48,092 bases of DNA, from positions 1-48,092 of the forward strand of contig NZ_LNSB01000041.1 of the NCBI RefSeq assembly GCF_001468285.1, in the 5' to 3' direction. The notes beneath the pieces were generated by a model that saw only the letters and a program-made list of their open reading frames with translations, made no database searches and was not told the DNA's origin. Position numbers and translations under genes: made by a program. Of this stretch, positions 36,843 to 44,293 are shown piece after piece (position 1 is the stretch's first letter; each line of letters starts with the position of its first letter). Origin of the DNA: Sphingopyxis sp. HIX (GTDB lineage Bacteria > Pseudomonadota > Alphaproteobacteria > Sphingomonadales > Sphingomonadaceae).

Positions 36843-36852
36843 GGCGGCGGGT

Positions 36853-37040
36853 ATCGGGCGGAAGCGGTCATTCTAATCCTCCCTGTCGCGAAGCGATGGG
36901 GAGGGGGACCATGCGAAGCATGGTGGAGGGGCTGCGGCCTTGAGCCGAGGTTTATGGCGTCGACCCCTCCACCGCCTTCGGCGGTCCCCCTCCCCACGGC
37001 TACGCCGCAGGGAGGATTAAGACGTCCGCTCACCACCCCA
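36853..37040. repeat. ~190-bp palindromic repeat, complete copy 1
   Basis: A mirror-like inverted element: outer arm CGGGCGGAAGCGGTCATTC, then TAATCCTCCC, hairpin tcgcgaagcga, constant GGGGAGGGGGA, hairpin ccatgcgaagcatgg, TGGAGGGG, a ~40-base centre, then CCCCTCCA, hairpin ccgccttcggcgg, TCCCCCTCCCCA, hairpin cggctacgccg and GGGAGGATTAAG. It lies between folE and the end of rplI. The same element is inverted at 45.5 kb, and halves occur at both window ends. Confidence 0.9.
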
Positions 37041-37074
37041 AAACCGCCACCGCCCGACATCACAGCCACCAAGA

Positions 37075-37108
37075 AAAAGGCCCCGGAACGATCGTTCCGG
37101 AGCCTTTT
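37075..37108 (-). terminator. Intrinsic terminator of the rpsF-rpsR-rplI operon
   Basis: On the minus strand, AAAAGGCTCCGGAACGATCG folds back through CGTTCCGG to GGGCC, then CTTTTTCTT. The core CCGGAACGATCGTTCCGG is a perfect palindrome. It lies 27 bp past the rplI stop. Confidence 0.85.
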
Positions 37109-37134
37109 CTGTCTGTGCGATGCGGAAAAGAAGC

Positions 37135-37767
37135 TTAAGCCTCTTCGCCCTCGTCCGCAGCCGGAGCTTCCTCGGCGGCGCGTTCCGAAGGAGCGGCGCC
37201 CACGTCTTCGAACTCGTCCTCGCTGTCGGGTTCCAGCGCCGTCGCAACCGCTTCGGCCTGTTCTTCCTCGAACATCGCGGCGATGACGTCGATGCCCTGC
37301 TTCTGCATTTCGGCTTCGTCGGGCGAGCGCGCGACGTTGACGCCGACGGTCACCGCGACCTCGGGGTGCAGCTTGACCTTGACGTCGACCAGCCCGAGCG
37401 ACTTGATCGGGCGTTCGAGCTCGACCATCGCCTTGGTGACGCCGGTCACGCCGTCCTCGGCGAGCGCGTCGACGATGTCGCGCACCGAAACCGAGCCGTA
37501 GAGCTGGCCGGTGTTCGACGCCTGGCGGATCAGGACGACCTGCTTGCCGTCGATGTCCTTGGCGCGGCCTTCGGCGTCGCCACGACGTTCGGCGTTGTCG
37601 GCCTCGATCTTCGAGCGGTTGGCTTCGAACAGCTTGCGGTTGGCTTCGTTCGCACGGAGCGCCTTGTTGTTCGGCAGCAGATAGTTACGGGCAAAGCCGT
37701 TCTTGACGGTGACGACGTCGCCGATACCGCCCAGTTTCTCGATACGTTCGAGCAGGATGATTTCCAT
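37135..37767 (-). CDS. rplI: 50S ribosomal protein L9 with acidic C-terminal extension
   Basis: A 210-residue L9. The N-terminal domain is canonical (MEIILLERIEKLGGIGDVVTVKNG, NYLLPNNKA) and the C-terminal domain contains YGSVSVRDI and VKVKLHPEVAV. Typical L9 is about 150 residues. The last ~45 form a Glu/Ala-rich acidic tail (EPDSEDEFEDVGAAPSE) seen in several alphaproteobacteria. It ends the rpsF-rpsR-rplI operon. Confidence 0.97.
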   Translation of the reverse strand: MEIILLERIEKLGGIGDVVTVKNGFARNYLLPNNKALRANEANRKLFEANRSKIEADNAERRGDAEGRAKDIDGKQVVLIRQASNTGQLYGSVSVRDIVDALAEDGVTGVTKAMVELERPIKSLGLVDVKVKLHPEVAVTVGVNVARSPDEAEMQKQGIDVIAAMFEEEQAEAVATALEPDSEDEFEDVGAAPSERAAEEAPAADEGEEA

Positions 37768-37780
37768 CGGTCCGCCCTCC

Positions 37781-38005
37781 TTACTTCACGATGTAGGGGA
37801 GCAGGCCGATGTGGCGCGAGCGCTTGATCGCCTTCGCCAGCTCGCGCTGCTTCTTGGTGGACACCGCGGTGATCCGCGACGGGACGATCTTGCCGCGCTC
37901 CGACAGGTAACCCTGGAGCAGGCGGACGTCCTTGTAATCGATGACCGGTGCGTCCTTCTGGCTGAAGGGGCAGGTCTTGCGGCGACGGAAAAAGGGTCGT
38001 GCCAT
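37781..38005 (-). CDS. rpsR: 30S ribosomal protein S18
   Basis: A 74-residue basic protein, [15 protein letters not shown] to [13 protein letters not shown], the standard S18. It binds S6 and 16S rRNA on the platform. Gaps of 11 bp to rpsF and 13 bp to rplI show a tight operon. Confidence 0.98.
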   Translation of the reverse strand: MARPFFRRRKTCPFSQKDAPVIDYKDVRLLQGYLSERGKIVPSRITAVSTKKQRELAKAIKRSRHIGLLPYIVK

Positions 38006-38016
38006 GGTCGTGTTCC

Positions 38017-38382
38017 TTATTCTTCGCCGTCGCGGTCACGGCCGCGGCCGCCCCGACGTTCCTGCTTGCGCATCATCACCGACGGGCCCTTTTCGAGTTC
38101 GTCGACGCGGATGGTCATCCAGCGGATGATGTCTTCGTTGATCGCGGCCTGACGCTCGACTTCGGCGACGGCTTCGCCCGGCGCTTCGGCCGACAGCATC
38201 ACATAATGACCCTTGCGGTTCTTCTGGATCTTGTAGGCAAGCTGCTTCAGGCCCCAGGTCTCGGTCTTGTGGACCTGGCCCTTATACTCGCCGAAGATAT
38301 TGGTGACGTTTTCCGCCAGCGCGTCGACCTGAGCCTGGCTCAGGTCCTGACGCGCGATAAAGACATGCTCGTAGAACGGCAT
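38017..38382 (-). CDS. rpsF: 30S ribosomal protein S6
   Basis: A 121-residue S6 beginning [20 protein letters not shown] with the conserved [21 protein letters not shown]. The C-terminal basic tail ([19 protein letters not shown]) is an extension common in this group. It is the first gene of the rpsF-rpsR-rplI operon. The leader may carry the S6:S18 autoregulatory RNA. Confidence 0.97.
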   Translation of the reverse strand: MPFYEHVFIARQDLSQAQVDALAENVTNIFGEYKGQVHKTETWGLKQLAYKIQKNRKGHYVMLSAEAPGEAVAEVERQAAINEDIIRWMTIRVDELEKGPSVMMRKQERRGGRGRDRDGEE

Positions 38383-38426
38383 GGTCGCGCTTCCTTCATT
38401 TGGCCGATCGTTGACCTGCGCCAATC

Positions 38427-38457
38427 GCAGGCCCCTCCGGCTGTCGTCCTGCCCTGC
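38427..38457 (-). promoter_or_regulatory. Possible S6:S18 autoregulatory leader hairpin
   Basis: On the minus strand GCAGGGCAGGACGACAGCCG (continuing GAGGGGCCTGC) can pair GCAGG with CCTGC around a bulge that contains CCG. S6:S18-binding leaders upstream of rpsF are known to present a CCG-containing bulge in a stem-loop. Position fits, but I cannot test the fold. Confidence 0.3.
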
Positions 38458-38514
38458 GAAAATGGTGCAAAGCAAATGGGGCGACGGCACAGAGCCTCGC
38501 CCCAATGGAGCGCG

Positions 38515-38542
38515 CCTATACAGATTCGGCGGCGGAAAGCAA
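38515..38542 (-). promoter_or_regulatory. Candidate promoter of the rpsF operon
   Basis: Minus-strand -35 TTGCTT (38,542-38,537), 16-bp spacer and -10 TATAGG (38,520-38,515). Alphaproteobacterial housekeeping promoters resemble CTTGAC-N17-CTATAT. Predicted start about 38,508, giving a ~125-nt leader. Confidence 0.45.
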
Positions 38543-38560
38543 GGGTTCGTGGGGGAATAT

Positions 38561-38733
38561 GGTTCACGCGGAGACGCGGAGGCGCGGAGAGAAGAAGGAA
38601 GAGAGGATTCGCGCAGAGGCGCAGAGATCGCAGAGGAAGAAAGAATAAGGGCGGCGAAGCCGCCAATCTCTTTTTTGTCTCCGCGTCTCCGCGTGAACAA
38701 ATTCTCTGCGTCCTCTGCGCCTCTGCGCGAATC
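38561..38733. repeat. Composite repeat, complete copy 1 (modules A-B-hairpin-A'-B')
   Basis: Order on the plus strand: A (GTTCACGCGGAGACGCGG), B (GATTCGCGCAGAGGCGCAG), central hairpin GGCGGCgaaGCCGCC (38,650-38,664), A' (CCGCGTCTCCGCGTGAAC), B' (CTCTGCGCCTCTGCGCGAAT). Read along mpl (minus strand) the B end begins a few bases after the TGA stop. The copy at 41,985 is the same element in reverse. Confidence 0.9.
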
Positions 38734-38736
38734 CTT

Positions 38737-40116
38737 TCAGCCGAGCTTGCCGAGCAATTCCAACCCGAAGTCGGTCAGCGTGTCGTCGCGCGCGCCGAGG
38801 ATCAGGACGCGGTCGCCCGCCTTCGCTTCGTCGAGCATCGCCGCGCCGCAGTTCGCGCGCGTGGTCAGATGCACGGCATCGCCGCCGCCCGCGACGATGT
38901 CGGCGACCAGCGCCTCGCTGCCGATGCTGCGGTCGACGGTGCCGCCGAAATAGACGGGGTCGCAGACGTAGAGCTTGTCGCCGTCGCGCATGCCCCTGGC
39001 GAAGCTCGCGGCCAGTTCCTTGCCCATCTGGCGGAGCGGGCCGTAACCGTGCGGCTGGAAGAAGAGCAGGGCGCGGCCGGGCAGTTCGGCCACGGCTGCT
39101 AATGTCGCCGCGACCTTGTCGGGATTGTGCGCGAAGTCGTCGATCACGGTGACCCCGCCCGCCTGTCCCAGCACTTCGTAGCGGCGCGCGAGCCCGGTGA
39201 AATCGGCCAGCGCCGCCGCCGAATCGCCGATCGGGACGCCCAGCGCGCGGGCGGCCATCATCGCGGCGAGCGCGTTGGTGGCATTGTGGCGCCCGGGCAT
39301 GCGCAGCTGCACCGCGCGCGTCACATGCGCGAAGGTCACGGTGAAGCGGCACCCGTCGGGCAGCGCCTCGAAATCGCTGCCGCGCATGCCGGCGGTTTCG
39401 CTGAAGCCGAAGCGCGCGACATTGGCGCCGGCGAGCAAGGGCGCCGATTCGGGATCGTCGGCGTTGACCACCGCGATCCGCGCCTTGGCGGCGAAATCGC
39501 CGAACAGCGCGTGGAGCTCGTCGAGGCTCTTGTGGTCGAGGCTGATGTTGGTGATCACCGCGACCTCGGGACGGTAGAGCGCGATCGAACCGTCGCTTTC
39601 GTCGACCTCGCTGACATAGGTCGCGGGGTCGCCGACCAGCGCGCTGGCGAAGGGCGTGGCTTCGCTCGCGAAATTGCGCATCACCGCGCCGTTCATCACC
39701 GTCGGCTTGTGTCCGCTGCGCTCGAGGATCCAGCCGATCATGCCGGTCACGGTCGATTTGCCGCTCGTCCCGCCGACGCCGACGGTCTGGTCCGCGGCGT
39801 TGAACAGCGCGGCGTTGAGCTCGGCGCGCGTCATCCGCGGCAGGCCGAGCGCGTTCGCGGCGGCGATATCGGGCACATTGTCCTCGACCGCCGCCGAGGC
39901 GACCAGCGTCTGGCCCGCCGCGACCCCGCTGCCGTCCTGCGGCGCGAGCGAGATGCCCTGGCTTTCGATCCACGCGAATTTATCGGGGCTGCGGCCCTGG
40001 TCGCGGCTGCGATCCGAGCCCGAAACCTGCGCCCCGCGCGCCGCGACGATCATCGCCAGCGGCAGCATGCCCGACCCGCCGATGCCGCAAAAGAAATAGG
40101 ATTTGTTTTCCGCCAT
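38737..40116 (-). CDS. mpl: UDP-MurNAc tripeptide ligase (Mpl-type Mur ligase)
   Basis: A 459-residue Mur ligase. FFCGIGGSGMLPLA binds the UDP part, the ATP loop is GGTSGKST (115-122), and YVSEVDESDGS, NISLDHKSLDELHALF and IDDFAHNPDKV follow. The last two are closer to Mpl than to MurC. It diverges over 54 bp from an LD-carboxypeptidase gene whose product supplies the tripeptide that Mpl reattaches to UDP-MurNAc, which supports mpl over murC. Misannotation as MurC is common. It works in the cytoplasm. Confidence 0.85.
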   Translation of the reverse strand: MAENKSYFFCGIGGSGMLPLAMIVAARGAQVSGSDRSRDQGRSPDKFAWIESQGISLAPQDGSGVAAGQTLVASAAVEDNVPDIAAANALGLPRMTRAELNAALFNAADQTVGVGGTSGKSTVTGMIGWILERSGHKPTVMNGAVMRNFASEATPFASALVGDPATYVSEVDESDGSIALYRPEVAVITNISLDHKSLDELHALFGDFAAKARIAVVNADDPESAPLLAGANVARFGFSETAGMRGSDFEALPDGCRFTVTFAHVTRAVQLRMPGRHNATNALAAMMAARALGVPIGDSAAALADFTGLARRYEVLGQAGGVTVIDDFAHNPDKVAATLAAVAELPGRALLFFQPHGYGPLRQMGKELAASFARGMRDGDKLYVCDPVYFGGTVDRSIGSEALVADIVAGGGDAVHLTTRANCGAAMLDEAKAGDRVLILGARDDTLTDFGLELLGKLG

Positions 40117-40170
40117 GGCGCGGCGTTATGGCCTTGGCGAAGGGTTGGCAAGGGAAGGGAGACGAAGGCT

Positions 40171-40998
40171 ATGCGCATCGGGATCGTCGCCCCCTCGACG
40201 CCCATCCTGCCCGACGATGCCGAGGCGGTGCGCGCGCTGGCGAGCCTCGGCTATCCCGACGTCGAGCTCGTCTTCGATGCGCAATGTTTCGCGGTCCACG
40301 GCCATTTCGCGGGCGAGGACGGGCATCGTTTTGCGGCGCTGGTCGAGATGGCGAACCGCCCCGACATCGACGCGCTGTGGTTCGCGCGCGGCGGTTACGG
40401 CGCGTGCCGCATCGCCGAGGAGGCGGTCGCGGCGATGACCGATGTCGCGCGCGGCAAGGCGTTCCTCGGCTATTCGGACCAGGGCAATCTGCTTGGGTGC
40501 CTCTACCGCGAGGGCTTCGACCATGTCGCGCACGGCCCGATGGTCGCCGACATCCGCCGCGAGGGCGGCGATGCCGCCGTGCTGCGCGCGCTCGACTGGC
40601 TCGTCGCACGCGATCCCGCAGCGTGCGAGCCGGGCCTCGCGCATGGTGCGCGCCATGCGGCGTTCAACCTGATGACGCTGTCGATGCTGCTCGGTACCCC
40701 GCTCGAACCCGACCTCGGCGGCCATATCCTGCTGGTCGAGGAGGTCAGCGAATATCTTTACGCCTTCGACCGGGCCTTCTTCCATGTCGCGAGCTATCTC
40801 GGCCCGCGCGGGCTCGCCGGGCTGCGGCTCGGTCGGGTGAGCGACGTGCCCGAGAACGACCGGCCCTTCGGCGCGGAGGCCGAGGAGATCGCGCGCCATT
40901 GGTGCGCGCGCTGCAACATTCCGTACCTCGGCCGGGCCGACATCGGCCACGATGCGGCGAACAAGGTCGTGCCCTTCGGCTTGCATCGCGCGGGGTGA
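40171..40998 (+). CDS. ldcA: LD-carboxypeptidase (peptidase S66)
   Basis: A 275-residue cytoplasmic serine peptidase that removes the terminal D-Ala from murein tetrapeptides. The catalytic triad is visible: Ser102 in LGYSDQGNLL, Glu190 in LLVEEVSEYLY and His260 in DIGHDAANKVVPFG. WFARGGYGACRI is another family motif. I start at the ATG at 40,171, after GGAGACGAAGG. It is divergent from mpl, forming a peptidoglycan-recycling pair. Confidence 0.92.
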   Translation: MRIGIVAPSTPILPDDAEAVRALASLGYPDVELVFDAQCFAVHGHFAGEDGHRFAALVEMANRPDIDALWFARGGYGACRIAEEAVAAMTDVARGKAFLGYSDQGNLLGCLYREGFDHVAHGPMVADIRREGGDAAVLRALDWLVARDPAACEPGLAHGARHAAFNLMTLSMLLGTPLEPDLGGHILLVEEVSEYLYAFDRAFFHVASYLGPRGLAGLRLGRVSDVPENDRPFGAEAEEIARHWCARCNIPYLGRADIGHDAANKVVPFGLHRAG

Positions 40999-41043
40999 GG
41001 GAATAGGCGCGGCGCAATTCAAAATTACGCTAGGGGACGCAAT

Positions 41044-41982
41044 ATGCGCGCATTCATCTTTCCGGGTCAGGGCAGCCAGTCGGTCGGCATGGGCAAGGCG
41101 CTTGCCGACGCGTCACCGGCCGCGCGCGAGGTGTTCCAGGAGGTCGACGACGCGCTCGGCCAGAAACTGTTCCAGCTGATGACCGAAGGCCCCGAGGACC
41201 AGCTCACCCTCACCGAAAACGCCCAGCCCGCGATCATGGCGAACGCCATCGCGACGCTGCGCGTCCTCGAAAAGGAAGGCGGCGTGACGCTGTCTGCCAA
41301 GGCCGATTATGTCGCCGGCCACAGCCTCGGCGAATATAGCGCGCTCTGCGCCGCGGGCGCCTTCGACCTCGCCACCACCGCGCGGCTCCTGAAGACGCGC
41401 GGGCAGGCGATGCAGGCCGCGGTGCCCGTCGGCGTCGGCGCGATGGCCGCGCTGCTCGGCGCCGATATCGAGACGGCGCAGAAGCTCGCCGCCGCCGCCG
41501 CCGAGGGCGAGGTGTGCACCGTCGCCAACGACAACGACCCGTCGCAGGTCGTGATCTCGGGCCACAAGGGCGCGGTCGAGCGCGCGGTCGCATTGGTCAA
41601 GGACTATGGCATCAAGCGCGGCGTGCTGCTGCCGGTCTCGGCGCCCTTCCATTGCCCGCTGATGCAGCCCGCCGCCGACGCCATGGCCGAGGCGCTCGGC
41701 GCGAACCCGCCCGCGGCTCCGCTGGTACCCGTGGTGGCGAACGTCACCGCCAGCCCGGTGAGCGACGCCGACACGATCCGCGACCTGCTCGTGCAACAGG
41801 TTACCGGCCGCGTCCGCTGGCGCGAGAGCGTCGCCGCGATGGAGGATATCGGCGTCGGCCAGTTCGTCGAATTCGGCGGCAAGGTGCTCGGCCCGATGGT
41901 CAAGCGCAGCGCGTCGGGCGAGGTCGAGGTGACCAGCGTCATCTCGATGGACGACATCGAGGCTCTGCTGAAGGCCTTCTAG
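41044..41982 (+). CDS. fabD: Malonyl-CoA:ACP transacylase
   Basis: A 312-residue enzyme that loads malonate on ACP for fatty-acid synthesis. It begins MRAFIFPGQGSQSVGMG. The active serine is Ser94 in GHSLGEYSAL and the partner His203 lies in SAPFHCPLM. The C-terminal VEFGGKVLGPMVKR is also canonical. An AGGGGA ribosome site precedes it. Its TAG stop is followed after 2 bp by the B end of the composite repeat. Confidence 0.97.
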   Translation: MRAFIFPGQGSQSVGMGKALADASPAAREVFQEVDDALGQKLFQLMTEGPEDQLTLTENAQPAIMANAIATLRVLEKEGGVTLSAKADYVAGHSLGEYSALCAAGAFDLATTARLLKTRGQAMQAAVPVGVGAMAALLGADIETAQKLAAAAAEGEVCTVANDNDPSQVVISGHKGAVERAVALVKDYGIKRGVLLPVSAPFHCPLMQPAADAMAEALGANPPAAPLVPVVANVTASPVSDADTIRDLLVQQVTGRVRWRESVAAMEDIGVGQFVEFGGKVLGPMVKRSASGEVEVTSVISMDDIEALLKAF

Positions 41983-41984
41983 AA

Positions 41985-42170
41985 GATTCGCGCAGAGGCG
42001 CAGAGGGCGCAGAGATTTTGTTCACGCGGAGACGCGGAGACGCGGAGAAGAAAGAGAGAGTGGCGGCTTTGCCGCCCTTGATCCTTTTCCCCTGCGATCT
42101 CTGCGCCTCAGCGCGAATCCCTTCTCCTTCTTTTTCTTCTCTCCGCGCCTCCGCGTCTCCGCGTGAACCA
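41985..42170. repeat. Composite repeat, complete copy 2 (B-A-hairpin-B'-A')
   Basis: Plus-strand order: B (GATTCGCGCAGAGGCGCAG), A (GTTCACGCGGAGACGCGG), hairpin GGCGGCtttGCCGCC (42,062-42,076), B' (CTCTGCGCCTCAGCGCGAAT), A' (CCGCGTCTCCGCGTGAAC). This is the reverse orientation of the copy at 38,561, including the hairpin. It starts 2 bp after the fabD stop. Confidence 0.9.
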
Positions 42171-42275
42171 TAGTCCACCGCCCCCGCACAGAACCGGCTC
42201 CAACAATAAAACCCTTTTCTCTACCAAAGTAATAAGGTATCATCCCTCCATCGCTTCAAGCCAAGGGAGAGGGCG

Positions 42276-44246
42276 ATGGACGGTTTCACACGCATTTGGG
42301 CTTTCGGCCAATGGGTCGTCGTCGGCGCGCTGATCGCGTCGCCTCTGTGGGCGGGCGCGGTGGCGCCCGTGGCGCAGCAGATCGCCGCGGCAACGGCCAC
42401 GTCCGGCCATATGCGCGCCTTCGCCAGCGAAGCCGAGCTCAAGGCCTTCCTGGCCAAGCGCCAGTCGGTGCAGAACCTTGCCGTCGCCGAGGCCGCGCCC
42501 GGCGCCGTGGCGGCATCCGCCGACGCGGCAGCCGCCCCCGCCGAGCCGCCGCCCGCGATGGCGGTCGCGCTCGAGGAGCCCGCGCCCACCGCGGCCAAGG
42601 TCGATCCCGACGGCATCACCAACACCCAGACCGCGGGGGTCGACGAGGGCGGGATCGTCAAGAAGCAGGGCGATTTGCTCCTCGTGCTGCGCCGCGGGCG
42701 GCTGTTCACGATCGACGCGTCGGGCGGCGGCATGCGGCCGATCGCCGCGGTCGACGTCTTCCCCGGCAAGACCGGCGAGCCCGACGGCACCTGGTACGAC
42801 GAGATGCTGGTCAGCGGCGATACCGTCGTCGTGCTCGGCTACAGCTATGCGCGAAGCGGGACCGAGGTGAATCGCTTCCACCTGTCGGCCGACGGCAAGC
42901 TCGCATGGCGCGACACCCATTATCTGCGCTCGGGCGATTATTATTCGTCGCGCAACTATGCCTCGCGGCTGATCGGCGACAAGCTGATCTTCTACGCCCC
43001 GCTCCCGATCTGGGGCGAGATCGGCGAGGCGATGCCCGCGCTCGCCGAGTGGCGGAAGGGCAAGGTAAGCGCGTTCAAACCCTTCACCGGCGCGCGCGAC
43101 ATCTATATGCCGCAGCCGTCGTGGGGCGACCCCGAGCTCGCGGGCGACATGCTGCACAGCGTGATGATCTGCGACCTCGCGGACGACGACATGGACTGCG
43201 ACGGCACCAATGTCCTCGGCAGCTGGTCGCGCAGCTTCTACGTCTCGCAAAGCGCCGTCTATGTCTGGGCCGGGCTCGGCATGAGCTACGACAGCGACAA
43301 TCGCGCGATGCTCTACCGCATCCCGCTCGACGGCAGCGCGCCGCAGGCGGTCGAGGTCGCGGGCATGCCGCTCGACCAATTCTCCTTCCGCGAGGAAGGC
43401 GACGGCTCGCTCAACGTCCTGACCATGGCCGAGGGCGGCGGCGACGCGATGTGGGCGCCCGAGGCGAACGACGAAGGCGACATGGCGCTGCTTCATCTAG
43501 CCGCCAACCGCTTCGGCGATGGCGGCGCGAAAGTGAAGCCCGCCGACTTCCGCGCGCTGCCCGGCGTCGAGGGCTGGGAGCGGCAGAACCGCTTCGTCGG
43601 CGACTGGCTGCTCTACGCCGGTGGCCGCGTCCGCCGCGACCTGCGCAAGGAGGGCAGCGAACAGGCGGCGCTCTATGCGGTTCCGGTGAAGGGCGGCAAG
43701 GTCGTGCCGCTCGATCCGGGGCACCAGGTCGGGCGCATCGACATCATGGGCCGCGACGCGATCATCGTCGGCTCGGGTGACGCGGGCGCGCTGACCTTCA
43801 CCACCGTCGCGCTCGACGGCAGCCCCCGGCTCGCCAGCCGCTACGCCTTCCCCGCGGCGGCCGAGGGCGAGAACCGCAGTCACGCCTTCTTCTACCGCCC
43901 CGATCCGGGCAGCGAGGGCGACGACGGACTGCTCGGCCTGCCGGTGATGCGCGGCAGCGACGACGGCACCAGGTTCCTCGGCAGCGCCGCGTCGATCCTC
44001 TACCTCCGCCGCGCCGCGCGCGACCTGTCGCTCGCGGGCACGCTCGACGCGCGCCCGGGCGAGCGCGACGACCATTGCCTCGCCTCGTGCGTCGACTGGT
44101 ACGGCAACGCGCGCCCGGTGTTTTTTGGCGATCGCATCTTCGCGCTGATGGGCTATGAGCTTGTCGAGGGCCGCTGGCAGGACGGGAAGGTACGCGAAAA
44201 GACGCGCATCGACTTTACCCCGCGTGGGCGTGGCCGGTCGGGGTAG
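42276..44246 (+). CDS. Secreted beta-propeller domain protein
   Basis: A 656-residue protein. An N-terminal hydrophobic segment (about 7-30) is a signal or anchor, an Ala/Pro-rich linker follows (about 60-110), then TNTQTAGVDEGGIVKKQGD at about 115-133, the signature of the Beta_propel family (TNxQxxGVDExxIVK). The rest is propeller-like repeats, ending DDHCLASCVDWYGNARPVFF and FALMGYELVEGRW. The function is unknown. Family members are extracytoplasmic. Its stop is followed after 2 bp by a B module. It separates fabD from fabG. Confidence 0.85.
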   Translation: MDGFTRIWAFGQWVVVGALIASPLWAGAVAPVAQQIAAATATSGHMRAFASEAELKAFLAKRQSVQNLAVAEAAPGAVAASADAAAAPAEPPPAMAVALEEPAPTAAKVDPDGITNTQTAGVDEGGIVKKQGDLLLVLRRGRLFTIDASGGGMRPIAAVDVFPGKTGEPDGTWYDEMLVSGDTVVVLGYSYARSGTEVNRFHLSADGKLAWRDTHYLRSGDYYSSRNYASRLIGDKLIFYAPLPIWGEIGEAMPALAEWRKGKVSAFKPFTGARDIYMPQPSWGDPELAGDMLHSVMICDLADDDMDCDGTNVLGSWSRSFYVSQSAVYVWAGLGMSYDSDNRAMLYRIPLDGSAPQAVEVAGMPLDQFSFREEGDGSLNVLTMAEGGGDAMWAPEANDEGDMALLHLAANRFGDGGAKVKPADFRALPGVEGWERQNRFVGDWLLYAGGRVRRDLRKEGSEQAALYAVPVKGGKVVPLDPGHQVGRIDIMGRDAIIVGSGDAGALTFTTVALDGSPRLASRYAFPAAAEGENRSHAFFYRPDPGSEGDDGLLGLPVMRGSDDGTRFLGSAASILYLRRAARDLSLAGTLDARPGERDDHCLASCVDWYGNARPVFFGDRIFALMGYELVEGRWQDGKVREKTRIDFTPRGRGRSG

Positions 44247-44248
44247 AA

Positions 44249-44283
44249 GATTTTTCGCGCAGAGGCGCAGAGGACGCAGAGAG
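44249..44283. repeat. Left B module flanking the GxxExxY gene
   Basis: GATTTTTCGCGCAGAGGCGC then AGAGGACGCAGAGAG. It is the same B module as in the composite repeats, 2 bp after the beta-propeller stop and 10 bp before the GxxExxY start. It is an inverted partner of 44,689-44,720 with one substitution and small indels. Confidence 0.92.
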
Positions 44284-44293
44284 TTGGCGGGGG

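Larger units (their letters stand above)
38383..38736. other. 354-bp region between rpsF and mpl: promoter, leader and composite repeat
   Basis: The rpsF-proximal ~130 bp form the probable leader with two stems (GGGGCGA..TCGCCCC, 38,477-38,503, and a GCAGG..CCTGC stem, 38,427-38,457). The promoter candidate is at 38,515-38,542. The mpl-proximal part is the complete A-B composite repeat (38,561-38,733), which reaches to within 3 bp of the mpl stop codon. No coding sequence is supported. Confidence 0.7.

Noticed and set aside
38561..42170. CRISPR-like array from the short GCGCAGAGG/ACGCGGAG units
   Set aside because: The units are in tandem without unique spacers of constant length, are arranged as inverted modules, and no cas gene is nearby.
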